Source: a virus. From it: a DNA stretch of 40,155 nucleotides. The position numbers and the translations under genes are program-made. Positions 31,978-37,872 of this stretch are shown in pieces; the first letter of the stretch is position 1, and each line of letters opens with the position of its first letter. The DNA is taken from positions 1-40,155 of the IMG/VR virus record IMGVR_UViG_3300022827_000020; one strand, given 5' to 3'. Under the pieces are notes generated by a model. That model made no database searches. It saw only the letters and a list, made by a program, of their open reading frames with translations, and was not told the DNA's origin.

Positions 31978-32119
31978 TGTTTATTTTCTTCTCTTGCTTT
32001 AGCATTTGAGCAGTTGGTTTTTTACCGCTGCCTTTGTTGGCCCGGATATTATCCCAAAGCCCTCTTTTAGAGTAGGAGCCGTCTTTTCTTTTTATAAGCG
32101 TGTTTGATTTCTTTGGCAT
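31967..32119 (-). CDS. Small conserved basic phage protein, 50 aa
   Basis: The frame from the ATG at 32117-32119 to the TAA at 31967-31969 encodes MPKKSNTLIKRKDGSYSKRG then LWDNIRANKGSGKKPTAQML and KQEKKINNGK. The motif GLWDNIRANKGSGKKPT recurs in many tailed phages as a short conserved protein, often near the previous DUF6321-like gene. It overlaps that gene by 11 bases. No function is known. Confidence 0.75.
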   Translation of the reverse strand: MPKKSNTLIKRKDGSYSKRGLWDNIRANKGSGKKPTAQMLKQEKKINNGK

Positions 32120-32134
32120 AATTTTTTTTTATGT

Positions 32135-32162
32135 ATTAGCTACCTACCTCAAAGTGCATCCA
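32135..32162. repeat. 28-bp direct repeat, copy inside homing endonuclease 3' end
   Basis: Matches 32701-32728 at 26 of 28 positions, 566 bases apart. It contains the codons WMHFEV plus GS and the stop of the homing endonuclease gene. Confidence 0.9.
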
Positions 32163-32636
32163 CTTTATGTTTTTACTGTTTACTCTATAATGAATAATTG
32201 ATATTCCAATTCCTAGTTTTCTGCTTGCTTCAGAGTAACCATTGTACGTAACTTTATTAATAATTATTTTTACACTTCTATTATGTTCTATTCCGAATTT
32301 ATTTTTATATAGTTTAGAAACCTTTTCAGTTTTTAAGCCTAATTCGTATGCGTGTTTTGTGTTGTATGATTTTGTACACCATTCTAAATTTTCTATTAAA
32401 TTATTTAATTTATTTCCATCTTTATGGTTTACAAAATTACAACCTTCTACTTTAGGAATAAAAGCAAAGCATATCGCTCTATGTATAAAATATCCCTTAT
32501 TCTTAATATTTATAAATTTATATCCACTATTAGATAATGAATTTTTTAAAACTTTTCCAAATTTACTTATTACATTACCCTCTTTAGATATGTTATATCC
32601 TACCGGTAAATAACTTGTTTCTACGTATGTTTTCAT
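32136..32636 (-). CDS. HNH homing endonuclease (NUMOD4/HNH_3 type) with endolysin-like C-terminus
   Basis: A 166-residue protein: an N-terminal NUMOD4-like segment (LPVGYNISKEGNVISKFGK), then IHRAICFAFIP with His52, and NHKDGNKLNNLIENLEWC (70-87), the HNH_3 core. Residues about 124-156 (VKIIINKVTYNGYSEASRKL and on) resemble the NUMOD1 DNA-binding helix-turn-helix. The last nine residues KWMHFEVGS copy the end of the upstream endolysin (DWMHFEVSS), so this free-standing homing gene carries a duplicate of the endolysin's zinc-ligand codons. It sits inside a lysis gene cluster as a mobile intruder. Base composition is more A/T-rich than its neighbours. Confidence 0.85.
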   Translation of the reverse strand: MKTYVETSYLPVGYNISKEGNVISKFGKVLKNSLSNSGYKFINIKNKGYFIHRAICFAFIPKVEGCNFVNHKDGNKLNNLIENLEWCTKSYNTKHAYELGLKTEKVSKLYKNKFGIEHNRSVKIIINKVTYNGYSEASRKLGIGISIIHYRVNSKNIKWMHFEVGS

Positions 32637-32640
32637 GTTA

Positions 32641-32648
32641 CAAATATA
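32641..32648 (-). promoter_or_regulatory. Bacteroidota-type -7 box (TATATTTG) for homing endonuclease
   Basis: An exact TAnnTTTG match only four bases before the ATG at 32636. A transcript from it would be nearly leaderless. It lies in the 65-base gap after the endolysin gene, so the homing gene may bring its own promoter. Confidence 0.45.
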
Positions 32649-32700
32649 CGCTAGTTAATCTATATAAAAGTGCATATAAGTAATTTTCAACTACCTGTTA

Positions 32701-32728
32701 ATCAGCTACTTACCTCAAAGTGCATCCA
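32701..32728. repeat. 28-bp direct repeat, endolysin 3' end copy
   Basis: The partner of the repeat at 32135-32162. It covers the WMHFEV codons of the endolysin, including the zinc ligand, and its stop codon. Presumably this is the original target site. Confidence 0.9.
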
Positions 32729-33166
32729 ATCAAAATTCTTTTCTCTTCCTAGACTAATGAATCCATGCTTGTAAAAAATGTCAATCATAGCTTTGTATTC
32801 AGGTCTTGCAAACCTTGCAGTCCTTGATGTTTCTCTTAAAAGGTTTCTATCAGGGTCTAAGTCAATTGCTAATCCCCAAGAATGCATTGATGGTCTTGAA
32901 CCACCTCGCATAAGTCTAAAATTAAAACAACCACCAAAATCATCAATTTGTAGTTCTTTTATTTTATCAAGACCATAGGTCTCTAATATTTCTGCAAATA
33001 TTTTCTTAAAATTTTCAGCCACCAATCTATGACAACGCATACGATTTACATATACGTCTGTTTGCCAATTTAAAAACATAGGATAAGGCAAGTCTATTGT
33101 TACTAAATAACCTTCTCCTGTTTTGTTTGGAATGCCGTATTTAGCTTCTATCTTCTTTGTCTTCAT
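32702..33166 (-). CDS. M15-family peptidase endolysin (D-Ala-D-Ala or L-Ala-D-Glu endopeptidase type)
   Basis: A 154-residue protein with the M15 zinc signature [12 protein letters not shown] (Ser93, His95, Gly98, Asp102) and the C-terminal DWMHFEV (His149). Such VanY-like single-domain enzymes cleave peptide cross-bridges or stems in peptidoglycan and often serve as phage endolysins. There is no signal peptide, so a holin is needed for release; holin-like genes lie immediately upstream, and the next upstream gene overlaps this start by 26 bases. The 3' end is duplicated in the following homing endonuclease gene but the enzyme itself looks complete. Confidence 0.85.
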   Translation of the reverse strand: MKTKKIEAKYGIPNKTGEGYLVTIDLPYPMFLNWQTDVYVNRMRCHRLVAENFKKIFAEILETYGLDKIKELQIDDFGGCFNFRLMRGGSRPSMHSWGLAIDLDPDRNLLRETSRTARFARPEYKAMIDIFYKHGFISLGREKNFDWMHFEVSS

Positions 33167-33302
33167 ACCTTTGTTTTAAAAGATTAGTTAGTTTTATAAT
33201 TGTGTAAACTATTGACACTACTAACAGTATTATTTTTAAAAAAGACTCAATATTAGTAAAGCTTACTAAAAAGACCCAAAGGTTAAAAAAGTATAATTTC
33301 AT
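33141..33302 (-). CDS. Small single-span membrane protein (holin or antiholin candidate)
   Basis: A 53-residue protein, [20 protein letters not shown] with a transmembrane segment [18 protein letters not shown] (about 21-38) and a charged tail [12 protein letters not shown] use the ATG at 33300-33302, five bases after the previous stop; an ATG at 33317 is possible, and a longer reading needs TTG at 33344. It overlaps the endolysin start by 26 bases. Small one-span proteins next to endolysins are often holins or their regulators. Role inferred from context. Confidence 0.55.
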   Translation of the reverse strand: MKLYFFNLWVFLVSFTNIESFLKIILLVVSIVYTIIKLTNLLKQRYEDKEDRS

Positions 33303-33306
33303 GTCT

Positions 33307-33510
33307 TCAGTTTGCATTATTTTGCTTGCTATAAATACGTTCAACTATACTCGTTACTCCTTGCAGTGATATGTAAGCAGTAGCCACTATTACCCAATCA
33401 GAGCTATCAATGCTTCCGCTAAATAAAGCAAAAGAAGCAACAATAAACACCATTAATTTTCTGCTTATCCATTTTGACAAAAAAATGTCTAATTTTTCTC
33501 TCCTGCTCAT
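33307..33510 (-). CDS. Two-span holin candidate
   Basis: A 67-residue protein with two hydrophobic spans: LMVFIVASFALFSGSI (about 19-34) and WVIVATAYISLQGVTSIV (39-56), a basic N-terminus (MSRREKLDIFLSKWISRK) and a basic tail. Size, topology and place ahead of the endolysin match class II holins, which open the inner membrane to release the endolysin. I recognise similar small proteins in flavobacterial phages. It is separated by seven bases from the upstream gene. Confidence 0.65.
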   Translation of the reverse strand: MSRREKLDIFLSKWISRKLMVFIVASFALFSGSIDSSDWVIVATAYISLQGVTSIVERIYSKQNNAN

Positions 33511-33517
33511 TGTCTAA

Positions 33518-33868
33518 TTAATTACTTGTGATATTAAAACGTACCTGCTTATGCTCGGTATTCAATCTGTAATTTAATATACCGCTAAACATCATTGTGT
33601 CATCTTCGGAAAAATTACAGGAAATTAGCTCGTACAAATCTGCTTCTTTAAGGTTTGGTTTGATACCGTTGTAAAAAGCTGTTAGGGCATCTGACTTCTC
33701 TAATGTAGTTGGTTGCTCTCGTTCTTTTTTAAGCCTTTTTAACAAAGCTTCTTTTTTAACGGCATCACCTTCTTTTTGAGAAACCATTAATTGTTTTTCT
33801 GCTTCTGTTAGTTGAATCGCAACTTGCTCTAGCCAAACCCCTTCTGTTGTTGATTGAAAATTTTTCAT
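33518..33868 (-). CDS. Hypothetical protein, 116 aa
   Basis: Soluble and mixed: an N-terminal helix rich in Glu/Lys/Gln (about 10-55, QVAIQLTEAEKQLMVSQKEG), then a possible beta-rich end (MMFSGILNYRLNTEHKQVRF). Similar short proteins accompany fibre and lysis genes in flavobacterial phages, but I cannot name it. It starts five bases after the beta-helix gene stop and precedes the holin gene. Confidence 0.55.
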   Translation of the reverse strand: MKNFQSTTEGVWLEQVAIQLTEAEKQLMVSQKEGDAVKKEALLKRLKKEREQPTTLEKSDALTAFYNGIKPNLKEADLYELISCNFSEDDTMMFSGILNYRLNTEHKQVRFNITSN

Positions 33869-33873
33869 ATTAT

Positions 33874-35250
33874 TTATTGATTATTTTGATTACTATTTCC
33901 GTCTATGCAAAGAACAACACGTCCCGCCCCTGATTTGGTTATGAAAGTACCTGACGTCAAACGGCAGTAGTAAAGTTTACCTGATAGTGTACCTGTTATC
34001 GCGTTACTCCAGTTTCTACCGCCAAAAGACTTATCCCCGCTCATACAATAACTAAACAATCCTGATGCCGTACCAGCATGACCACCAAATGAATAAGTAT
34101 CTCCGATGCAATTAATAAATGTACCTGATGCCGTACCATTACCACCAAATGAATATACATTTCCTGTACAATTAGTAAATATGCCTGATGCTGTACTACT
34201 ACCACTGCCGCCCCCAAATGAACCTGTACCAGACTGAACTCTACAATTAATAAATGAACCGTTCGCTGTACCATTAGGGCCACCACCAAAAGCTCCGCCT
34301 TCTCCTGTACAATTAGTAAATATACCTGATGCCACACCATTACTAGCGAATGAGCCTGTGCAATTAATAAATATACCTGATGCTACACCATTAGCACCGA
34401 AGGACGAAGATTTTGCTATGCAATTAATAAACGTACCTGATGCCGTACCTGATTCCGCAAATGCTGACGAACCTCCTTCACAATCAATGAATTTACCGGT
34501 CAAGTTACCTCCCGACCCAGAAAAAGATAAGTCTCCGCCTTTACATTTTTCTAGTATTAACTTATTTAGGTTTCCAAAAACAAAAAAATTCTTTTTCAAA
34601 ACGTCAACACCTTTTACAAAAATATTGTTTGCTGAAATCTCGATGGTGTTTACACCATTAAAAACAATACTACTATTTCCGTCTAATGAAACTAAATCAA
34701 CATATTCGGTATCCATGATAAAATTTCCATTTTCAAAATTGTAAATTCCCGGAGCGGCGATTACGATTGACCTTACAGTTTCCAGAGTGTAAACACGAAC
34801 ATCGCCTTCATTATATGTAAACGCTGTCGGAAATTCAACCTCATACATAGAACCACCACTTTCCGTAATGACTTCTCCTATCATATCAACCCCTTCAACA
34901 TTAAAAGTATAAGATTGTCCTTGAATTAAAATTGGTAAAGTTCCACTAAAATCAAAAAATTCAAGCATGGTTGGTGTTTGTTGGTAAGGGTAATCATAAG
35001 GTGCAGAAAGAGCTTGCGTAGTTTGAATTTTTGTAATTGCTAAATCATAAGCTGCTTGCAATTCTATTGCATTCTCAATATCTGTACCATTTGCTTGTAC
35101 AAATACATATTGAGTGCCTATCAACCCTTTTGATGCAGATAGCAGAGCTGCTGTTGGTATTTTTTTATTATCAACTCCATAACCCACTAAAAAGGGTATG
35201 TCTGCAACTTCTTGAGTTTCTGAAAATTCTGAAAATTTTATATTAGCCAT
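33874..35250 (-). CDS. Putative tail fibre/spike with beta-helix Cys repeats
   Basis: A 458-residue protein. N-terminal part (1-60, MANIKFSEFSETQEVADIPF) looks like a fibre attachment module; residues 60-235 are beta-rich; residues 248-434 form about nine short repeats of the type GTASGTFINC ... SFGGN with one Cys in the same place in each. Such repeats suggest a right-handed beta-helix, like those of tailspikes and adhesins, with stacked Cys and Phe residues. No catalytic residues are evident, so receptor binding rather than hydrolysis is likely. Low-complexity DNA repeats underlie the rungs. Confidence 0.65.
   Translation of the reverse strand: MANIKFSEFSETQEVADIPFLVGYGVDNKKIPTAALLSASKGLIGTQYVFVQANGTDIENAIELQAAYDLAITKIQTTQALSAPYDYPYQQTPTMLEFFDFSGTLPILIQGQSYTFNVEGVDMIGEVITESGGSMYEVEFPTAFTYNEGDVRVYTLETVRSIVIAAPGIYNFENGNFIMDTEYVDLVSLDGNSSIVFNGVNTIEISANNIFVKGVDVLKKNFFVFGNLNKLILEKCKGGDLSFSGSGGNLTGKFIDCEGGSSAFAESGTASGTFINCIAKSSSFGANGVASGIFINCTGSFASNGVASGIFTNCTGEGGAFGGGPNGTANGSFINCRVQSGTGSFGGGSGSSTASGIFTNCTGNVYSFGGNGTASGTFINCIGDTYSFGGHAGTASGLFSYCMSGDKSFGGRNWSNAITGTLSGKLYYCRLTSGTFITKSGAGRVVLCIDGNSNQNNQ
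33949..34509. repeat. Imperfect repeat array encoding beta-helix rungs
   Basis: About nine units of 17-27 codons, each with a G-x-A-S-G-x-F-x-N-C core. DNA-level identity is strong between adjacent units (e.g. around 34060-34200), suggesting expansion by recombination. Confidence 0.8.
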
Positions 35251-35272
35251 TTTTTTTTATTAATAGTTCTTT

Positions 35273-35407
35273 TTATTCAATAATCATCCTAGAAGCATCT
35301 GCTTCCGAAACTAAAAAAGAATCTTGTTCAGATACTAAATAAATATTCAAATCAACTTTATTGGATTGCCCAATTACATTCGTTATAGATATTTGTAGTC
35401 CTGTCAT
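35273..35407 (-). CDS. Small hypothetical protein, 44 aa
   Basis: The frame from the ATG at 35405-35407 to the TAA at 35273-35275 encodes MTGLQISITNVIGQSNKVDL NIYLVSEQ and DSFLVSEADASRMIIE. It fills the gap between two structural genes: 10 bases after the upstream stop and 22 before the downstream start. Beta-strand-like N-terminus; no family recognised. Gene packing favours it being real. Confidence 0.55.
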   Translation of the reverse strand: MTGLQISITNVIGQSNKVDLNIYLVSEQDSFLVSEADASRMIIE

Positions 35408-35417
35408 CTTGTTTGTT

Positions 35418-35900
35418 TTACCAAAGAGCAATTATGTCTGATGCTGTCGTTCCTGTTGAAAATATTTTCAAAACGTTTACAGGGAAGAAAGTTCCCGGTG
35501 CAAGGTTTTTAAACTCTAATATGTCATTACCTGAAGTAGTTACCGACAATGAACCTCCTGAGCCAATGTACAATACACATCCTTGATTACCAAGACCTGT
35601 TTGAGGAGATGCTTGAAATATCTTGTATTGGTCTCCTACCTCAAAAAGACCTCCTGTTAACGTTATTTCACTAGAGTCAGTAACACTTAAAACTGTTGAA
35701 GCGTTTTGTCTTGTGATATTGTAAACAATATCCCCTGTTTTTATGTTGTTAGCTATAAAGCTTGCTGAACTATCTATTAAAATCTCAGAACTTGAGTCTG
35801 TTGAAGTTCCTTTAAAAATTAATGCAGGAAATGGTATGTCTGCATCATTAGATACTATTACCTCTAATGCTCTTGATGCTTGTAACTTTTGAGTTGCCAT
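35418..35900 (-). CDS. Small virion protein with beta module shared with adaptor-like protein
   Basis: A 160-residue protein starting MATQKLQASRALEVIVSNDA. Residues about 38-95 contain SSASFIANNIKTGDIVYNIT, then ASTVLSV, EITLTGGLF and QYKIF, which parallel the insert in the protein at 20309-21259 (SSASFISDGIKQDDIVTNIT ... QITLDSDIF ... YKVF). The remainder (LYIGSGGSLSVTTSGNDILE and FKNLAPGTFFPVNVLKIF) is beta-rich and typical of phage structural proteins of the decoration or fibre-base kind. The exact place in the virion is unknown. Confidence 0.6.
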   Translation of the reverse strand: MATQKLQASRALEVIVSNDADIPFPALIFKGTSTDSSSEILIDSSASFIANNIKTGDIVYNITRQNASTVLSVTDSSEITLTGGLFEVGDQYKIFQASPQTGLGNQGCVLYIGSGGSLSVTTSGNDILEFKNLAPGTFFPVNVLKIFSTGTTASDIIALW

Positions 35901-35901
35901 G

Positions 35902-36084
35902 TTATTTGTTTTTGGTGTTGTAAAACGTTCTGTTAATTAGTAATTCAGGATTATTCATAGAAGCTTTCCTTGCCTTACAGCCACAGTCTTTTCCAATTGC
36001 TTTTGAAACTGATTCTACAACATATTTTATTCCTGTTGATTCAGTAATCTTTTCTATTGTATCCCCAAACCCTTTTGATTTCAT
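35902..36084 (-). CDS. Small conserved Cys-containing protein, 60 aa
   Basis: The sequence MKSKGFGDTIEKITESTGIK YVVESVSKAIGKDCGCKARK resembles a short conserved phage protein with the DCGC motif (GLGDTI.K.T..TGIK...E...GDCGC..R). The two Cys could bind metal with partners from another subunit. Function unknown. It is the first gene after a terminator and begins a transcription unit running to 30632. One base separates its stop from the next start. Confidence 0.65.
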   Translation of the reverse strand: MKSKGFGDTIEKITESTGIKYVVESVSKAIGKDCGCKARKASMNNPELLINRTFYNTKNK

Positions 36085-36088
36085 TTTG

Positions 36089-36096
36089 TAAAGATA
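36089..36096 (-). promoter_or_regulatory. Weak -7-like box (TATCTTTA)
   Basis: Differs from TAnnTTTG at one position, lies four bases before the ATG at 36084 and 15 bases after a terminator stem. It would open the tail-fibre/lysis transcript. Confidence 0.35.
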
Positions 36097-36110
36097 TTAA
36101 TTTTTTTGCA

Positions 36111-36140
36111 AAAAAAAAGAAGTGCTATTTGCACCTCTTT
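36111..36140 (-). terminator. Rho-independent terminator
   Basis: On the - strand AAAGAGGTGC pairs with GCACTTCTTT (one G-U) around a five-base loop and is followed by a run of T. It starts four bases after the stop of the gene at 36145-36273. Confidence 0.8.
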
Positions 36141-36144
36141 AATT

Positions 36145-36273
36145 TTATTTCCTATAATCCCTGTCCTTGGTTCCCGGTTGAGACTTGTCTTCTTTTACAA
36201 TCTGTTTAAGCACTTCTGCAGATAAATCTACGTTAGTCTCTTCAACATTTTTATTTGGTTTTTTAATTGCCAT
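36145..36273 (-). CDS. Small hypothetical protein, 42 aa
   Basis: The ATG at 36271-36273 opens MAIKKPNKNVEETNVDLSAE then VLKQIVKEDKSQPGTKDRDY RK. It starts one base after the stop of the upstream gene and ends next to a terminator. Charged and probably disordered; the C-terminal GTKDRDYRK is reminiscent of short tails in similar tiny phage genes. Function unknown. Confidence 0.6.
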   Translation of the reverse strand: MAIKKPNKNVEETNVDLSAEVLKQIVKEDKSQPGTKDRDYRK

Positions 36274-36274
36274 G

Positions 36275-36502
36275 TTATTTCTTTTTGGTTTTTTTGTTTT
36301 CTCTTTCCTCTATGTTTATAGAGCGATTCTCAAGTCTTGCAGCTTTTTTTAATAACCGCTGCTCTCTGTTTAGCCTGCCCTCATCTGTAGCTTTGTTTGC
36401 ACGGTTAAGAGCCTTCTCAGATTTTTCACGAACTTTTTCAGACCTTTTAACTTTCTCGTTAAACTCCGTAGGAGCTAATGGTATAGATGTTCTAGTTATC
36501 AT
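36275..36502 (-). CDS. Small basic helical protein, 75 aa
   Basis: After an N-terminal MITRTSIPLAPTEFNEK the protein is almost wholly Lys/Arg/Glu-rich helix (KSEKALNRANKATDEGRLNR and on). Such composition suggests nucleic-acid or virion packaging contacts, but nothing is proven. Its ATG overlaps the previous small gene's TGA (ATGA). Confidence 0.6.
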   Translation of the reverse strand: MITRTSIPLAPTEFNEKVKRSEKVREKSEKALNRANKATDEGRLNREQRLLKKAARLENRSINIEERENKKTKKK

Positions 36503-36615
36503 TTTTTTCTTTTTTTATTTGAAGTGGATCCAACGTTGCCTTTTAGAAAGCTCATCTTTCCATCTAATGATTTTTTTGACTCGTATTCAGAGGCTTTCTT
36601 TTTTACCTTTTTCAA
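36499..36615 (-). CDS. Tiny basic protein, 38 aa (TTG start)
   Basis: A frame from TTG at 36613-36615 to the TGA at 36499-36501 encodes (M)KKVKKKASEYESKKSLDGK MSFLKGN ... KKRKK. It has no ATG, but the four-base ATGA overlap with the next gene and the KKVKKKASEY start, like other tiny phage genes, support it. It begins four bases after the upstream stop. Function unknown. Confidence 0.5.
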   Translation of the reverse strand: MKKVKKKASEYESKKSLDGKMSFLKGNVGSTSNKKRKK

Positions 36616-36619
36616 ATCG

Positions 36620-36805
36620 TTAGTATGAACTAGTCGATTTCATGCCTTTCTTTGAAGCCATTGCCATTACTCGCTTTGTATCGCCACCTCCTCCTGAGAG
36701 TTTGCTTGAACCTTTTGTCATAGTGGTAGCACTACCTCCTCCTGTACTAGGCATTTGCATACGAGATGAACCCGGTAGGTTTGGAGTGTCTTTCATTTTG
36801 TTCAT
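36620..36805 (-). CDS. Small low-complexity protein, 61 aa, paralogue of its neighbour
   Basis: MNKMKDTPNLPGSSRMQMPS then a Gly/Ser/Thr/Lys-rich tail. The motif PNLPGSSRMQMP matches PNLPASSKMKMP of the gene just upstream (36805-36945), pointing to a tandem duplication. Probably disordered. Its ATG overlaps the upstream TAA by one base. Confidence 0.6.
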   Translation of the reverse strand: MNKMKDTPNLPGSSRMQMPSTGGGSATTMTKGSSKLSGGGGDTKRVMAMASKKGMKSTSSY

Positions 36806-36945
36806 TATTTCTTCTTTATTGTGGCCTTAACCGATTTTGATCCCGCTGCTTTAGGGGATGCTTTCATTCCTTTTTTTATAGCAGGTTTTGCTGCCGCCAT
36901 GGGCATCTTCATTTTTGATGATGCAGGTAAATTTGGTTTTTTCAT
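36805..36945 (-). CDS. Small basic low-complexity protein, 46 aa
   Basis: The ATG at 36943-36945 starts MKKPNLPASSKMKMPMAAAK followed by PAIKKGMKASPKAAGSKSVK and ATIKKK. Lys/Ala/Pro/Met-rich, resembling histone H1-type tails; nucleic-acid binding is plausible but unproven. Stop TAA (36805-36807) overlaps the next ATG. It shares the PNLP(G/A)SS motif with its neighbour. Confidence 0.6.
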   Translation of the reverse strand: MKKPNLPASSKMKMPMAAAKPAIKKGMKASPKAAGSKSVKATIKKK

Positions 36946-36963
36946 TTTTTTAGTATTTAGTGT

Positions 36964-37191
36964 TTATTTCCCGTAATCCCCAAGACCTTTAAGTCCTGAT
37001 ATTTTGATTAATGATTGGCTACTCTTTTTCTTAGCTCTGTTTGTTTCTTTAGATTTTATAACCTTTTCATTAGAATCACTTAAAAATTTCTTACGCTCCG
37101 AAGCTCTTTTGTTGATGTCATTTAAGGCTGTGCCAATGTCCGTAACAAGAACAACATCCTCTTTTTTATCTTTGTCTTTAGATGCTGCCAT
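36964..37191 (-). CDS. Small charged protein, 75 aa
   Basis: From the ATG at 37189-37191: MAASKDKDKKEDVVLVTDIG TALNDINKRASERKKFL and an end ISGLKGLGDYGK. I chose this start because the longer reading from 37233 would overlap the upstream gene by 56 bases; the chosen one overlaps by 14. The C-terminal GLKGLGDYGK resembles a motif at the end of other small phage proteins in this setting. Function unknown. Confidence 0.55.
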   Translation of the reverse strand: MAASKDKDKKEDVVLVTDIGTALNDINKRASERKKFLSDSNEKVIKSKETNRAKKKSSQSLIKISGLKGLGDYGK

Positions 37192-37372
37192 TTGCTTCAG
37201 ATGTTTGCTCATTTGGCATAGTGCCTTCAGCATTGTTCATGTTAGCCATCACGTTTATTTGGTTAATAGCCGCATCTGCTGTTGCTTGATACTTGCTTGC
37301 TTGCTGATTAACCGTAAAAGGGATTGGCTCAGGGGTCATTGCTAATGGAGTGTCGGGGCGTTGTTGATTCAT
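37178..37372 (-). CDS. Small hypothetical protein, 64 aa
   Basis: MNQQRPDTPLAMTPEPIPFT VNQQASKYQATADAAINQIN and on; a Gln/Pro/Ala/Met-rich soluble protein. It is the first gene after the divergent promoter pair at 37396-37414 and opens the tiny-gene operon. No family recognised. Confidence 0.55.
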   Translation of the reverse strand: MNQQRPDTPLAMTPEPIPFTVNQQASKYQATADAAINQINVMANMNNAEGTMPNEQTSEANGSI

Positions 37373-37395
37373 TTTTCTAAGTTCTTTTTAATTAA

Positions 37396-37403
37396 TAACT
37401 TTG
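37396..37403 (+). promoter_or_regulatory. Bacteroidota-type -7 box (TAACTTTG), + strand
   Basis: An exact TAnnTTTG match 25 bases upstream of the ATG at 37429 of the wHTH gene. The -33 element is not clear. Confidence 0.5.
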
Positions 37404-37406
37404 TAG

Positions 37407-37414
37407 CAAATGTA
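37407..37414 (-). promoter_or_regulatory. Bacteroidota-type -7 box (TACATTTG), - strand
   Basis: An exact TAnnTTTG match 34 bases upstream of the ATG at 37372. It lies three bases from the + strand box, so the two divergent promoters would interfere sterically. A regulator bound here could switch both. Confidence 0.5.
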
Positions 37415-37428
37415 ATAAAAAAAATCTA

Positions 37429-37872
37429 ATGAAATCAAATGCACATGATTACCTCAAATATTGGAAAGTAATCCGTCAGTATGTAAAAGTAAAATACGGA
37501 CTAACTCAGTCTGACTTAGATATGCTTTTATTCTTGTACTCGGAGAAGTATTTTAATAAGGCAAAGTTTGATGAGTTTGATGCTTTGCTTAGTTGGGATA
37601 AGTGCCGATTTGAAAGCTTAAGAGAAAAGGGATGGATTGTTGCTTTTAGAACAAGAGCAGTTGGTAATAAGGCAATATATCAGTTAACGGTAAAGTCCGA
37701 CTATATGATTAAGTCAATCTACCGAAAGCTTAGCGGAGAAGAAATCCCGGTTAGCCCATCACAGAATAAAATGTTTGCAAAAAACGTATCATATCTTGAC
37801 AAAGTTTACCAAGATATGATTAAAAGAATGAATGCTGTTATAAAACAACAACGACATCTCTCTCAGAAATAA
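37429..37872 (+). CDS. Winged-helix (MarR-like) DNA-binding regulator
   Basis: A 147-residue protein, the only + strand gene in the late half. HDYLKYWKVIRQYVKVKYGL is followed by TQSDLDMLLFLYSEKYFNKA, a winged-helix core like that of MarR proteins, then the recognition and wing segment SWDKCRFESLREKGWIVAFR and RAVGNKAIYQLT. A well-conserved gene type in flavobacterial phages by my memory. It diverges from the tiny-gene operon across a 56-base gap with two facing -7 boxes, so autoregulation and control of late genes are plausible. The 3' end overlaps the chaperonin operon's last gene by 35 bases, tail to tail. Confidence 0.7.
   Translation: MKSNAHDYLKYWKVIRQYVKVKYGLTQSDLDMLLFLYSEKYFNKAKFDEFDALLSWDKCRFESLREKGWIVAFRTRAVGNKAIYQLTVKSDYMIKSIYRKLSGEEIPVSPSQNKMFAKNVSYLDKVYQDMIKRMNAVIKQQRHLSQK

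Noticed and set aside
32136-33166. Group I intron in the endolysin gene
   Set aside because: The endolysin has its own intact 3' end and stop before the homing gene, so no splicing is needed; no intron core was recognised in the 65-base gap.
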